64,000 nucleotides of DNA from Streptococcus sp. CF8_St5-11 (GCF_024295625.1 NZ_JANCOJ010000002.1:1-64000); one strand, 5' to 3'; positions 18,526 through 26,585 are shown, counted from the stretch's first letter. Numbers and translations: made by a program. The notes: a model not told the origin generated them from the sequence alone.

Positions 18526-18645
18526 CTCGTGTTAAGTTAGTTTGGTAACGGAACACGAGCTAAAAGCTGTGAGAAAAAGAGTAACTTCCTTTGTATCTGA
18601 CGATACGGCAGAAAGTTTCCTATTTTCTCTTTGCTTTTAAGGCTC
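18526..18645. repeat. Long hairpin block after rsfS
   Basis: Two adjoining palindromes without an open frame. CTCGTGTT (18526-18533) pairs with AACACGAG (18552-18559). A long hairpin then stacks GAGC/GCTC, TAAAAGC (18561-18567)/GCTTTTA (18633-18639), GAGAAAA (18571-18577)/TTTTCTC (18623-18629), AACTT/AAGTT and GTATC (18593-18597)/GATAC (18602-18606) around a TGAC-type loop. The two share the GAG at 18557-18559, so they may be alternative folds. This block fills the first part of the 438-bp gap between rsfS and the methyltransferase gene. Confidence 0.65.
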
Positions 18646-18673
18646 TTTGTATCTTAGAAAGGATTTGAACCCG

Positions 18674-18880
18674 TCCTGTAATCCTCGGAAAATAGATAGG
18701 GCTATGTCAAATTATTAACTAAAAAATTTATTGTTTGACGCAGTAGCTGATTGGACTCTTCATTCGCTTTTTAAGCTCGGAAGAGTACCTAATCAGCCTT
18801 GCGGGGGTGAGACAACGAACGAATTTTCTAAGAAAACTCGTTCTGTCTCACTCCCCTAATTTTCTATCGGATTACGGGCG
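18674..18880 (-). repeat. Multi-hairpin element, copy 1 (reverse orientation)
   Basis: The second part of the rsfS-methyltransferase gap. GTAATCC (18678-18684) pairs with GGATTAC (18869-18875) and encloses GTCAAA/TTTGAC, a 16-bp stem GCTGATTGG-ACTCTTC with GAAGAGT-A-CCTAATCAGC (18746-18797), and a 19-20 bp hairpin (18803-18822 with 18838-18856) containing GGTGAGAC and GTCTCACT. Order and spacing of the last two hairpins, and the joining CTGCGTC and CCGCA bases, match the elements near 26.4 and 35.3 kb. No coding potential. Confidence 0.7.
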
Positions 18881-18897
18881 GACTTGGTATTATGAAT

Positions 18898-19638
18898 ATG
18901 GCGACTTATGAAACGTTTGCGGCGGTCTATGATGCGGTCATGGATGACAGTCTGTATGATTTGTGGACGGATTTTTCCCTCCGCCATCTCCCAAAGACAA
19001 AAGATAAGAAAAAATTACTGGAATTGGCTTGTGGGACAGGGATTCAATCTGTTCGCTTTTCTCAAGCTGGTTTTGATGTGACGGGATTAGACTTGAGTGC
19101 TGATATGCTGAAAATTGCTGAAAAAAGAGCGGCTTCAGCCAAGCAAAAGATTGATTTTATCGAGGGCAATATGTTGGACCTGTCGCAAGCAGGTACCTAT
19201 GATTTTGTGACCTGCTACTCTGATTCTATCTGCTATATGCAGGACGAGGTGGAAGTGGGAGATGTCTTCAAAGAAGTCTACAATGCCCTTAATGAAGACG
19301 GGGTCTTTATCTTTGATGTGCATTCGACCTACCAGACTGATGAGGTTTTCCCGGGCTATTCTTATCACGAAAATGCGGAAGATTTTGCCATGCTTTGGGA
19401 TACCTATGAGGATGAAGCCCCTCACTCGATCGTCCATGAGCTGACCTTCTTTGTGAAAGAAGAAGATGGATCCTTTAGTCGGCACGATGAAGTCCATGAG
19501 GAGCGTACCTATGAAGTTTTAACCTATGACATTTTGCTGGAGCAGGCTGGCTTTAAATCTTTCAAATTGTACGCAGACTTTGAAGATAAGGAGCCAACAA
19601 AGACCAGCAAACGATGGTTTTTTGTAGCACAGAAGTAG
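18898..19638 (+). CDS. Class I SAM-dependent methyltransferase
   Basis: A 246-residue class I methyltransferase with motif I LELACGTGIQ, motif II around GLDLSADMLK and the acidic GNMLDLS segment. The start MATYETFAAVYD is preferred over an ATG two codons earlier because homologues begin there; neither has a good ribosome site, as the preceding structured element runs almost to the start. It stands directly before tmcAL (6 nt), so it may also act on tRNA or a translation component, but the acceptor is unknown. Confidence 0.88.
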   Translation: MATYETFAAVYDAVMDDSLYDLWTDFSLRHLPKTKDKKKLLELACGTGIQSVRFSQAGFDVTGLDLSADMLKIAEKRAASAKQKIDFIEGNMLDLSQAGTYDFVTCYSDSICYMQDEVEVGDVFKEVYNALNEDGVFIFDVHSTYQTDEVFPGYSYHENAEDFAMLWDTYEDEAPHSIVHELTFFVKEEDGSFSRHDEVHEERTYEVLTYDILLEQAGFKSFKLYADFEDKEPTKTSKRWFFVAQK

Positions 19639-19644
19639 GACAGC

Positions 19645-20739
19645 ATGACAGTTACAGGTATTATTGCAGAATTTAATCCTTTTCACAATGGGCACAAGTA
19701 TTTGCTGGAACAGGCAGAGGGTTTGAAAATTGTTGCTATGTCTGGAAATTTTGTCCAACGTGGTGAACCTGCCATTGTAGATAAGTGGACACGGGCGCAG
19801 ATGGCTTTGGAAAATGGAGCAGACCTGGTGGTCGAGCTCCCCTTTCTCGTGGCTGTTCAGTCGGCTGATCATTTTGCCAAGGGAGCGGTAGAAATCTTAT
19901 CCCGTCTAGGAATCGACCAATTGACCTTTGGGACAGAAGAAGTCTTAGATTACCAAGCGATTGCGACAGTCTACTCGGAGAATGAGGCGGAAATGGAAGC
20001 TTTCTTGCGAAATCTTCCAGATGATTTATCCTATCCACAAAAGACCCAAAAAATGTGGGAAACCTTTGCTGGAGTGGAGTTCACAGGGGATACTCCCAAT
20101 CATATTCTGGGGTTGGCCTATGCCAAGGCTTGTGTTGGAAAGGGGCTTGCGCTTAAGGCTATCCAACGGCAAGGTGCAGGCTACCATTCAGAAGAAAAAG
20201 AGGTGGCTTATGCTTCTGCCACTAGTCTACGCCTACACAAGGAAGATCAGGACTTTGTCGCTAAATTCATGCCTAATAGCCAACTCTTTCAGTCGGCTCC
20301 ACAGGTATCTTGGGAGGATTATGACCAACTGCTCCGTTATCAAATCCTAACCCATCCGGATCTGACACAGATTTTTCAAGTCAATGAAGAAATAGCCAAT
20401 CGGATAAAGGATGCGATTCGAAGTGCTAGTTCTGTGGAAGACCTGGTGGAGAAAGTCGCAACCAAGCGCTATACCAAGGCACGTGTGCGCCGCATCTTGA
20501 CCTACATCTTGGTAGGGGCGATGGATCAAGCTCTTCCCGATGCCATTCATGTCTTAGGATTTTCCGCAAAGGGACAAGCTCACCTCAAAGGCTTGAAAAA
20601 ATCAGTAGAAATCGTGACTCGAATCGGTAAGGAGCCTTGGGATGACTTGACCCAGCAAGCCGATCAGGTGTATCAGCTAGGCCATCCCCAATTGCCAGAA
20701 CAGATCTGGGGTCGAGTGCCAGTGAGAGTGGAAGAATAA
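19645..20739 (+). CDS. tmcAL: tRNA(Met) cytidine acetate ligase TmcAL
   Basis: A 364-residue enzyme of the nucleotidyltransferase superfamily (formerly DUF795/YlbM). It uses acetate and ATP to form N4-acetylcytidine at the wobble base of elongator tRNA-Met. The ATP-binding loop [17 protein letters not shown] is at the N terminus and [12 protein letters not shown] follows. Length is normal for streptococci. Probably co-transcribed with the methyltransferase upstream. Confidence 0.93.
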   Translation: MTVTGIIAEFNPFHNGHKYLLEQAEGLKIVAMSGNFVQRGEPAIVDKWTRAQMALENGADLVVELPFLVAVQSADHFAKGAVEILSRLGIDQLTFGTEEVLDYQAIATVYSENEAEMEAFLRNLPDDLSYPQKTQKMWETFAGVEFTGDTPNHILGLAYAKACVGKGLALKAIQRQGAGYHSEEKEVAYASATSLRLHKEDQDFVAKFMPNSQLFQSAPQVSWEDYDQLLRYQILTHPDLTQIFQVNEEIANRIKDAIRSASSVEDLVEKVATKRYTKARVRRILTYILVGAMDQALPDAIHVLGFSAKGQAHLKGLKKSVEIVTRIGKEPWDDLTQQADQVYQLGHPQLPEQIWGRVPVRVEE

Positions 20740-20812
20740 AAGGTCTGACGTAAATTTTCTCTGCCCACATTCACGTAAGGCAAGAAGTTTATGATGCACG
20801 GAAACAGTGTTT

Positions 20813-20854
20813 ATCCAATGTCTAAAAAATCTTTTTAGACATTGGATTTTTTTG
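20813..20854 (+). terminator. Strong terminator after tmcAL
   Basis: A perfect 16-bp stem ATCCAATGTCTAAAAA (20813-20828) with TTTTTAGACATTGGAT (20832-20847), then a T run. It lies about 70 nt after the stop. Confidence 0.92.
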
Positions 20855-20906
20855 TTTTTACCAAATTTAGAAACTTTTTACGAATAATTAAGTGAAGAGG
20901 GAAAAA

Positions 20907-20948
20907 CTTGTACAAGTTCCTGACAAGTTTTTCTTTTTCATGTATAAT
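20907..20948 (+). promoter_or_regulatory. yefM-yoeB promoter and operator
   Basis: CTGACA (20920-20925), 17-nt spacer and TATAAT (20943-20948) form a near-consensus promoter. The palindrome CTTGTACAAG (20907-20916) lies just upstream of the -35, and a second, degenerate half site (TGACAAG) overlaps the -35. YefM-YoeB complexes are known to bind TGTACA palindromes, so this is the expected autoregulatory operator. Confidence 0.8.
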
Positions 20949-20978
20949 AAAAGAAAAGAGGTAGAATGAGGTATGGCA

Positions 20979-21233
20979 ATGGAAGCAGTCGTTTATTCAA
21001 CATTCCGCAATCATTTGAAGGATTATATGAAGAAGGTGAATGATGAGTTTGAGCCTTTGACGGTCGTGAATAAGAATCCAGACGAAGATATTGTGGTCAT
21101 CTCTAAGAGCGAGTGGGATAGCCTACAAGAAACCCTGAGACTAGCTCAGAACAAGGAATTGTCAGATAAGGTCTTGCGGGGCATGGCAGAAGTCCGAGCT
21201 GGTCAGGTTCAACTCCATGAGATTGAGGGGTAA
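20979..21233 (+). CDS. yefM: Antitoxin YefM (Phd/YefM family)
   Basis: An 84-residue Phd/YefM antitoxin. The N-terminal part (MEAVVYSTFRNHLKDYMKKV) folds into the DNA-binding dimer and the C-terminal tail (from about residue 55) wraps the toxin. The start at 20979 is chosen because GAGG lies 7 nt upstream; an ATG two codons earlier (20973) sits too close to it. It ends 3 nt before yoeB, the standard antitoxin-first order. It both neutralises YoeB and represses the promoter. Confidence 0.93.
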   Translation: MEAVVYSTFRNHLKDYMKKVNDEFEPLTVVNKNPDEDIVVISKSEWDSLQETLRLAQNKELSDKVLRGMAEVRAGQVQLHEIEG

Positions 21234-21236
21234 CAG

Positions 21237-21491
21237 ATGTTACTCAAGTTTACAGAAGATGCCTGGAAGGATTATTGTTACTGGCAAAGTCAGGACAAAA
21301 AGACATTGAAGCGAATCAATACCCTGATTAAGGAGATCCAAAGGGACCCATTTGCTGGGATTGGTAAGCCTGAGCCCTTGAAATATGACTTTCAAGGAGC
21401 ATGGTCAAGACGGATTGATGCAGAGAATCGCCTGATTTATATGCTAGATGAGTCAGGTGTCGCTTTCCTCTCTTTTAAAGATCATTATTAA
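21237..21491 (+). CDS. yoeB: Toxin YoeB (ribosome-dependent mRNA interferase)
   Basis: An 84-residue RelE-superfamily toxin that cleaves mRNA in the ribosomal A site. All catalytic residues known from the E. coli enzyme are at the same numbers: E46, R65, H83 and the terminal Y84 (KDHY end). The toxin therefore looks intact. It is coupled to yefM, and its stop codon lies in the loop of a terminator hairpin. Confidence 0.95.
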   Translation: MLLKFTEDAWKDYCYWQSQDKKTLKRINTLIKEIQRDPFAGIGKPEPLKYDFQGAWSRRIDAENRLIYMLDESGVAFLSFKDHY

Positions 21492-21513
21492 GTCTTTAAA
21501 AGAGGATCTTTTT
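21470..21513 (+). terminator. Terminator overlapping the yoeB stop codon
   Basis: CTCTTTTAAAGA (21470-21481) pairs perfectly with TCTTTAAAAGAG (21493-21504), followed by GATCTTTTT. The yoeB TAA is in the loop. Confidence 0.8.
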
Positions 21514-21665
21514 GATAGTTAGGATAGCTATTTAAAATTCCCAACTCGAAGAAAATTCCTATAAAATCCCCTTTCTAAAAATAGAAAAATCTAGTCTAAC
21601 TTCGACGATTTGTGATATAATGTTAAAGATTGAAAATAATTTGAAAAAATTTAAGGAGAATCCTC

Positions 21666-22382
21666 ATGGGACGTAAATGGGCCAATATTGTTGCCAAGAA
21701 AACTGCCAAAGATGGTGCCAACTCAAAAGTATATGCCAAATTTGGTGTTGAGATCTATGTAGCCGCTAAAAAGGGTGAACCAGATCCAGAACTAAATACT
21801 GCTTTGAGATTCGTTATTGACCGTGCGAAACAAGCGCAAGTGCCAAAACACGTGATTGATAAAGCGATCGATAAGGCAAAAGGAAACACTGACGAAACCT
21901 TTACAGAAGGACGTTACGAAGGATTTGGACCAAATGGTTCGATGTTGATCGTTGATACTTTGACTTCAAACGTCAACCGTACAGCTGCTAATGTCCGTGC
22001 TGCCTTTGGTAAAAACGGTGGTAACATGGGAGCTTCAGGTTCTGTATCTTATCTCTTTGACAACAAAGGTGTTATCGTCTTTGCTGGTGATGATGCCGAT
22101 GCTATCTTTGAACTTTTGCTTGAAGCGGATGTTGATGTAGATGATGTCGAAGCAGAAGAAGGAACGATCACAGTCTACACTGCTCCAACTGATCTTCACA
22201 AAGCAATCGTTGCTTTGCGTGAATCAGGTGTCGAAGAATTCCAAGTAACAGAATTGGAAATGATTCCTCAATCAGAAGTTGAGTTGTCAGGTGAAGATTT
22301 GGAAACATTTGAAAAACTTTACAGCGTTCTTGAAGACGACGAGGACGTACAAAAAATCTACACAAACGTAGATGGATTCTAA
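21666..22382 (+). CDS. yebC: YebC/PmpR family protein
   Basis: A 238-residue YebC/TACO1-family protein ([34 protein letters not shown]). Members were long called transcriptional regulators; recent work places them at the ribosome, relieving stalling at proline-rich stretches. TATAAT (21616-21621) with TG extension lies upstream, and AAGGAGAA precedes the ATG. Monocistronic between two terminators. Full length with no anomalies. Confidence 0.94.
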   Translation: MGRKWANIVAKKTAKDGANSKVYAKFGVEIYVAAKKGEPDPELNTALRFVIDRAKQAQVPKHVIDKAIDKAKGNTDETFTEGRYEGFGPNGSMLIVDTLTSNVNRTAANVRAAFGKNGGNMGASGSVSYLFDNKGVIVFAGDDADAIFELLLEADVDVDDVEAEEGTITVYTAPTDLHKAIVALRESGVEEFQVTELEMIPQSEVELSGEDLETFEKLYSVLEDDEDVQKIYTNVDGF

Positions 22383-22419
22383 TCACTCATAAGAACTGTA
22401 GTGAATCCCATAAATTAAG

Positions 22420-22457
22420 AAAAAGGATAGCTTCTTAGATCAAGCTATCCTTTTTCT
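22420..22457. terminator. Bidirectional terminator between yebC and the SOS-like cassette
   Basis: AAAAAGGATAGCTT (22420-22433) pairs with AAGCTATCCTTTTT (22442-22455). A and T flanks allow termination in both directions. The stop codon of the minus-strand DUF5960 gene lies in the loop. Confidence 0.92.
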
Positions 22458-22761
22458 CTGTCTGATGAGGAACTATCTTTTGTAAGTGATGTCCTGTATA
22501 AGCGTAAATACGGGTCAGGGGTGATTGGGAGAGTGTGGAAACCTTAAAATAGAAATAATGGTCTCGATGATCCCGACTTTTGGTGTGGTGAAGACGAAAG
22601 TAGTTTCGCTGGCCTGCTGCCATAGAGTGGAGAATATCATCTTCTAAAAAGACGAGCGGCGTAGAAGTAGCGGCCCACTTGTAAAAGTCCATCTCAAATT
22701 GGTGGTAATTCTCCGAAAAATAATCAAATTGTAATTCGTGTTTAGTCTGAATAGGTTTCAT
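22435..22761 (-). CDS. DUF5960 family protein
   Basis: A 108-residue small soluble protein, aromatic and His-rich (FDYFSENYHQFEMDFYKW), of the DUF5960 family seen at the end of streptococcal umuC-type cassettes. Start at 22761 is chosen because TGAGGAAA lies upstream with good spacing; it overlaps the end of the YolD-like gene by 20 nt, so translation is coupled. Function unknown; context points to DNA-damage response. Confidence 0.75.
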   Translation of the reverse strand: MKPIQTKHELQFDYFSENYHQFEMDFYKWAATSTPLVFLEDDILHSMAAGQRNYFRLHHTKSRDHRDHYFYFKVSTLSQSPLTRIYAYTGHHLQKIVPHQTEKKDSLI

Positions 22762-23113
22762 AGGGTGTTTCCTCAGATTCAATAAAAATGATAGAGTCTA
22801 CGAGGAGACGGTGGTAGTGGCCATCGCTTTTGAGAAGAAGCTCAGAAGCAGATAAGGTGTGAATCGAACCTGTGTAGGTTGCAAATTGATTCCCCTCTAG
22901 AATTGTGATCGAGATCGTCGTTTGTTGTTGAAAGGCCTGCTCCAGAAGCTGAATCTTTTCAGCAAGTGGAAGAACCGTGAGCTGACTGCGGTCAATTTCT
23001 TTTGTATGCAGGGCGGTTGTGTGCTCGGATAAAAAGAAGCCAGCCCATTTGGCCATGCCACGATCTTGAAATTCGCGGGCGGATTGATAAGGGAGATAAG
23101 AACGGTCGATCAT
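22742..23113 (-). CDS. YolD-like family protein
   Basis: A 123-residue YolD-like protein, typified by the opening MIDRSYLPYQSAREFQDRGM and MAKWAGFFLSEHT, with a small beta-barrel C-terminal half (TYTGSIHTLSASELLL). YolD-like proteins are encoded beside Y-family polymerases and are thought to play a UmuD-like accessory role. It overlaps the polymerase gene by 4 nt and the DUF5960 gene by 20 nt, making a tightly coupled cassette. Confidence 0.85.
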   Translation of the reverse strand: MIDRSYLPYQSAREFQDRGMAKWAGFFLSEHTTALHTKEIDRSQLTVLPLAEKIQLLEQAFQQQTTISITILEGNQFATYTGSIHTLSASELLLKSDGHYHRLLVDSIIFIESEETPYETYSD

Positions 23114-24522
23114 GTTAATCCATCTAAGCCTCCTGCGGAATGTCCGCCTGTTAATTTACTGCGTGCAATGGCGCGTGAGTTTTCTAGTAGTGAGGAGCCT
23201 TTCTGAAGAGAGGTGAAGCCAAATTGGTCCCGAATGCGGTCGATCGTCTGTTGAAGTTTCTCCTCTTTTTCTAGGGCTACTGGGTCATCGAAGAGAGAAA
23301 AGAGTTGAAGAGACTCCTCGACAAGTTCTCCATAAAAAACACCAATCTGCCGAATGGCTCCTCCTTCGTACTTGGAGCGAAAGAGCCGCAGAACCGTATC
23401 GGATAAAACCTTAGTGGATTGGGTGGGCTCAATCTTTTGCTGGCAGTGAATGGACGGAAGTCCCTCGATTTTGGAGTAGGAGGCATGAATAGAGACCAGC
23501 TGGGTCTTCTTTTTTTTCCGTCGCAAGCGAATAGCCACCTGTTCAGCCATCTCCCGAAACACCAGTTCAATATCGGCCTGTATATGGTAGTCATAGGGCA
23601 AGATTTGAGAGTTACCAATGCCTCGTGACTTCGGATGATAAGGCTTGTGGACATTGCTTTCATCAATGCCATGAGCATGGAACCACAGTTGAAGGCCCAT
23701 GACTCCGAATTCTTTCTTTAAGAGATCTGGGTGAGCCTGGGCCAGTTCAGCAATCGACGTGATCCCGATCTTTTGCAATCGTTTTTCAGTACGACGTCCA
23801 ATGCCCCAAAAATCAGTGAGCTGGGGCAGTTTCCAGATCTTACTTTCTACATCTTCATAAGACCAATTGGAGCGCATATTTCGGCAATGCTTGGCTTCAT
23901 TGTCCAAGGCTAGCTTGGCAAGAAGGGGATTGGCATTGCTGAGGCCGATGGTAGAGTAGATGCCAGTTTCCTGCCAGATCCTTTTTTGGATCCTGGCAGA
24001 AAGGAGATCCAGTTTTTCCTTTCGAGAGAGGGAGGAATCGGGAATAAAATAATTTAAGGAAGAGGTCAGATCGATAAAGCCTTCGTCAATCGAGTAAGGG
24101 AAAATATCATCTGGTGCCGCAAATTCCTGAAAGACCTTTTGAATCTCCATATTGACCTGAATGTAGGCATTCATCCGTGGAGGGACAATCAGGGTCCTCT
24201 TGGCCCAGGATTCAATGGATGCAATAAAGGCTGGATCTGTTGGCAATCCTTGTTTTTTAGCGACGTAGCTATTAAATTTTCTGGTCTTGAGGTCAAAAGG
24301 TAGGTCGTAGCTACGGCTGACATTTTTCTTGCCAAAGACTTGTTTGAAAACGGGAGAGCTCGCCAAAATCAGACCAGCAGAATTGTCGCTCCGACTCATG
24401 ACGCAAAGAGAAGTCGTCAAGGGATTGAGCCCTAGACGGACACATTCACAACTGGCATAAAAACTTTTCATATCCACAAAAGCAATATCAGAATGAGGCT
24501 CACGTGAATAATCAAATAGCAT
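23110..24522 (-). CDS. Y-family DNA polymerase (UmuC/UvrX type)
   Basis: A 470-residue translesion polymerase. Catalytic carboxylates are D17 in AFVDMKSFYASCE and D146-E147 in YSIDEGFIDL; helix-hairpin-helix DWGIGRRTEKRL-like residues and the little-finger domain follow. It lacks a partner UmuD but is preceded by a LexA/HdiR-type repressor only 2 nt upstream. Such cassettes give streptococci, which lack lexA, an SOS-like mutagenic response. Full length and apparently functional. Confidence 0.92.
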   Translation of the reverse strand: MLFDYSREPHSDIAFVDMKSFYASCECVRLGLNPLTTSLCVMSRSDNSAGLILASSPVFKQVFGKKNVSRSYDLPFDLKTRKFNSYVAKKQGLPTDPAFIASIESWAKRTLIVPPRMNAYIQVNMEIQKVFQEFAAPDDIFPYSIDEGFIDLTSSLNYFIPDSSLSRKEKLDLLSARIQKRIWQETGIYSTIGLSNANPLLAKLALDNEAKHCRNMRSNWSYEDVESKIWKLPQLTDFWGIGRRTEKRLQKIGITSIAELAQAHPDLLKKEFGVMGLQLWFHAHGIDESNVHKPYHPKSRGIGNSQILPYDYHIQADIELVFREMAEQVAIRLRRKKKKTQLVSIHASYSKIEGLPSIHCQQKIEPTQSTKVLSDTVLRLFRSKYEGGAIRQIGVFYGELVEESLQLFSLFDDPVALEKEEKLQQTIDRIRDQFGFTSLQKGSSLLENSRAIARSKLTGGHSAGGLDGLT

Positions 24523-24524
24523 AT

Positions 24525-25202
24525 TTAAACCTCGAGTGGAAGAAAATGCCCGACCACAATGCCGACGATTTTGGGTTCGTCCTCATAGGGAGCGAATAAA
24601 TCATCGTAGTCAGGGTTGATGGATTCTAAGCGCAAACCTTCCGCTTCCCGATAGACTTTCTTGATATAGGTCTTTCCATTCCAGATGAGGGCGTAGACAG
24701 CCCCATCATAGTCAAAGCCAGTCTGCTTCATGAGGGCAACAGAGCCGTTGGGATAGAGAGGTTCCATCGAATCACCTGATACCCAAGAAGCGAAATCGTG
24801 CTGGATCTCTTGGTCAAAATAGACAGTTTCATAGTCCGTTTCGTTGTCATAAAAGGTTTGTCCCAAACCGGCTGCCAACTCAATCGAAAGAACCTTATAA
24901 GCAGTCAAGGAAACAACTTTTTGCTGCTGTTCCAATAACTGGCTGGCCAACTGGTCGACTTTCTTTTGATGAGGTGGGGTTAATAAAGGGTAGGTGTAGA
25001 GTGCGGAGTCTTTGTTAATAAAGTAGTCCTCTTTAACGGAGAGGCGCTTGGCCAACCTCCTGAGATTTTTTTCGTGCGGTTCCGCTAAGCCATTCTCCCA
25101 ACTGGAGTAAGTCTTGCGAGAAATCTTGAGATCCTCGTAGACATCAGCTTGGGTCAAGCCTTTTTCTAGGCGTCTTTCTTTTAGTTTTTTTGCATCAAAC
25201 AT
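24525..25202 (-). CDS. HdiR/LexA-like repressor (HTH-XRE + S24 peptidase)
   Basis: A 225-residue regulator with an N-terminal XRE helix-turn-helix (KERRLEKGLTQADVYEDL) and a C-terminal S24 peptidase domain with nucleophile serine in SGDSMEP and lysine in the KTYIKK segment. An Ala-Gly pair in ELAAGLGQTF is the likely self-cleavage site. Like lactococcal HdiR it should self-cleave on DNA damage and derepress its operon. The start at 25202 follows an AGGAG site; upstream in-frame codons lie in the operator and are unlikely to be translated. Confidence 0.9.
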   Translation of the reverse strand: MFDAKKLKERRLEKGLTQADVYEDLKISRKTYSSWENGLAEPHEKNLRRLAKRLSVKEDYFINKDSALYTYPLLTPPHQKKVDQLASQLLEQQQKVVSLTAYKVLSIELAAGLGQTFYDNETDYETVYFDQEIQHDFASWVSGDSMEPLYPNGSVALMKQTGFDYDGAVYALIWNGKTYIKKVYREAEGLRLESINPDYDDLFAPYEDEPKIVGIVVGHFLPLEV

Positions 25203-25213
25203 GTCGCTTCTCC

Positions 25214-25238
25214 TATGTAACGTTTTAAAAGTTACATA
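25214..25238 (-). promoter_or_regulatory. Palindromic operator of the SOS-like cassette
   Basis: TATGTAAC (25214-25221) and GTTACATA (25231-25238) are perfect 8-bp arms around an A/T-only centre containing TTTTAAAA. It lies about 10 bp upstream of the repressor start, so it is the expected autoregulatory site. Confidence 0.75.
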
Positions 25239-25301
25239 CAGTTTATCAAAAATGAATCCTTTTTGCAAGAGAAAAATTCAGTTGAAAACGAATGAAAAGA
25301 C

Positions 25302-25329
25302 TTGATTTTGATTGAAAAAAGAGTATAAT
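25302..25329 (+). promoter_or_regulatory. Promoter of asnA
   Basis: TTGATT (25302-25307), 16-nt spacer, TATAAT (25324-25329), about 30 nt before the asnA start. Confidence 0.7.
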
Positions 25330-25361
25330 CATTTCTAAAATGTCTATAAATGAGGAACTAT

Positions 25362-26354
25362 ATGAAAAAAAGTTTTATACACCAACAAAAAGAAATTTCG
25401 TTTGTTAAAACGACTTTCACACAATATTTAAAAGATAAATTGGACATCATTGAAGTCCAAGGACCAATTTTGAGCAAGGTCGGAGACGGGATGCAGGATA
25501 ACCTTTCTGGGATTGAACATCCGGTATCTGTAAAGGTCCTTCAAATTCCTGATGAGACTTATGAAGTCGTGCATTCACTCGCAAAATGGAAACGCCATAC
25601 CTTGGCACGTTTTGGTTTTGGCGAAGGAGAAGGTCTCTTTGTCCATATGAAGGCTCTTCGTCCAGATGAAGATTCGCTAGACGCTATCCACTCTGTTTAT
25701 GTAGACCAATGGGACTGGGAAAAAGTCATCCCAAATGGTCAACGCAATATCGCCTACCTCAAAGAAACGGTTGAAAAAATCTACAAGGCGATTCGTTTAA
25801 CAGAACTAGCAGTAGAAGCGCGCTATGACATTGAGTCAGTTCTTCCAAAACAAATTACCTTCGTTCACACAGAAGAGTTGGTGGAACGCTATCCAGATTT
25901 AACTCCAAAAGAGCGTGAAAATGCCATTGCCAAAGAATTCGGAGCCGTTTTCTTGATCGGGATTGGTGGAGAGCTTGCAGATGGCAAACCACACGATGGT
26001 CGTGCACCTGACTACGATGACTGGACAACAGAGTCTGAAAATGGCTACAAGGGCTTGAATGGTGATATCCTAGTCTGGAATGACGTTCTAGGTTCAGCCT
26101 TTGAGTTGTCTTCAATGGGAATCCGTGTCGATGAAGATACGCTTCGCCGCCAAGTTGCGATCACAGGGGACGAGGATCGTCTCCAATTAGAGTGGCACAA
26201 AGCTTTGTTAAATGGTCTTTTCCCACTTACAATTGGTGGAGGGATCGGACAATCTCGTTTGGCTATGTTCTTGCTTCGTAAGAAACATATCGGTGAAGTC
26301 CAAACTAGTGTCTGGCCTCAATCTGTCCGCGATGAATATGAAAATATCCTATAA
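25362..26354 (+). CDS. asnA: Aspartate-ammonia ligase
   Basis: A 330-residue ammonia-dependent asparagine synthetase, related to class II aminoacyl-tRNA synthetases; it forms asparagine from aspartate, ammonia and ATP. The conserved [16 protein letters not shown] motif is near the C terminus, and [10 protein letters not shown] is in the middle. Start at 25362 gives the usual 330-residue length with TGAGGA as ribosome site; an ATG 12 nt earlier overlaps that site. Monocistronic; the next plus-strand feature is a non-coding element that ends in a terminator. Confidence 0.96.
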   Translation: MKKSFIHQQKEISFVKTTFTQYLKDKLDIIEVQGPILSKVGDGMQDNLSGIEHPVSVKVLQIPDETYEVVHSLAKWKRHTLARFGFGEGEGLFVHMKALRPDEDSLDAIHSVYVDQWDWEKVIPNGQRNIAYLKETVEKIYKAIRLTELAVEARYDIESVLPKQITFVHTEELVERYPDLTPKERENAIAKEFGAVFLIGIGGELADGKPHDGRAPDYDDWTTESENGYKGLNGDILVWNDVLGSAFELSSMGIRVDEDTLRRQVAITGDEDRLQLEWHKALLNGLFPLTIGGGIGQSRLAMFLLRKKHIGEVQTSVWPQSVRDEYENIL

Positions 26355-26362
26355 GGAAGAAA

Positions 26363-26540
26363 GAGAGTGGGACAGAAATCGGTAATTCGTTAGAATTCGA
26401 TTTCGTCGTCCCACCTCCGCACAGTTGAGTAGGGCTGTAAAAGCTGATGAAATCAGCGTAGTAGAGCCCACTCAACCACTGCGTCTTGCTCGACAATGCA
26501 AAAATAATTGAGAGGCTAGGACTTTTGTCCCAGCCTCTTT
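26363..26540 (+). repeat. Multi-hairpin element, copy 2 (forward orientation)
   Basis: Begins 8 nt after asnA. Hairpin 1 has GTGGGAC (26367-26373) with GTCCCAC (26408-26414) plus inner AAATCG/CGATTT. Hairpin 2 has GTTGAGT (26424-26430) with ACTCAAC (26470-26476), GGGCT/AGCCC and an inner GCTGAT/ATCAGC. Hairpin 3 is AGAGGCTAGGAC (26511-26522) with GTCCCAGCCTCT (26527-26538) followed by TTTT, a working terminator shape. The same sequence recurs reversed at 35.19-35.43 kb. Confidence 0.85.
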
Positions 26541-26585
26541 TAATTGTCGCTTGACCATATCAAATCGCAATTTTCTGATTTTTTT

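Noticed and set aside
18453-18891. tRNA or rRNA gene in the structured gap after rsfS
   Set aside because: Strong stems are present but no cloverleaf with anticodon arm, no CCA end and no conserved T-loop sequence in the right place.
25203-25268. Longer N terminus for the HdiR-like repressor
   Set aside because: It would extend through the operator and promoter; MFDAKKLKERR after AGGAG is the normal start.
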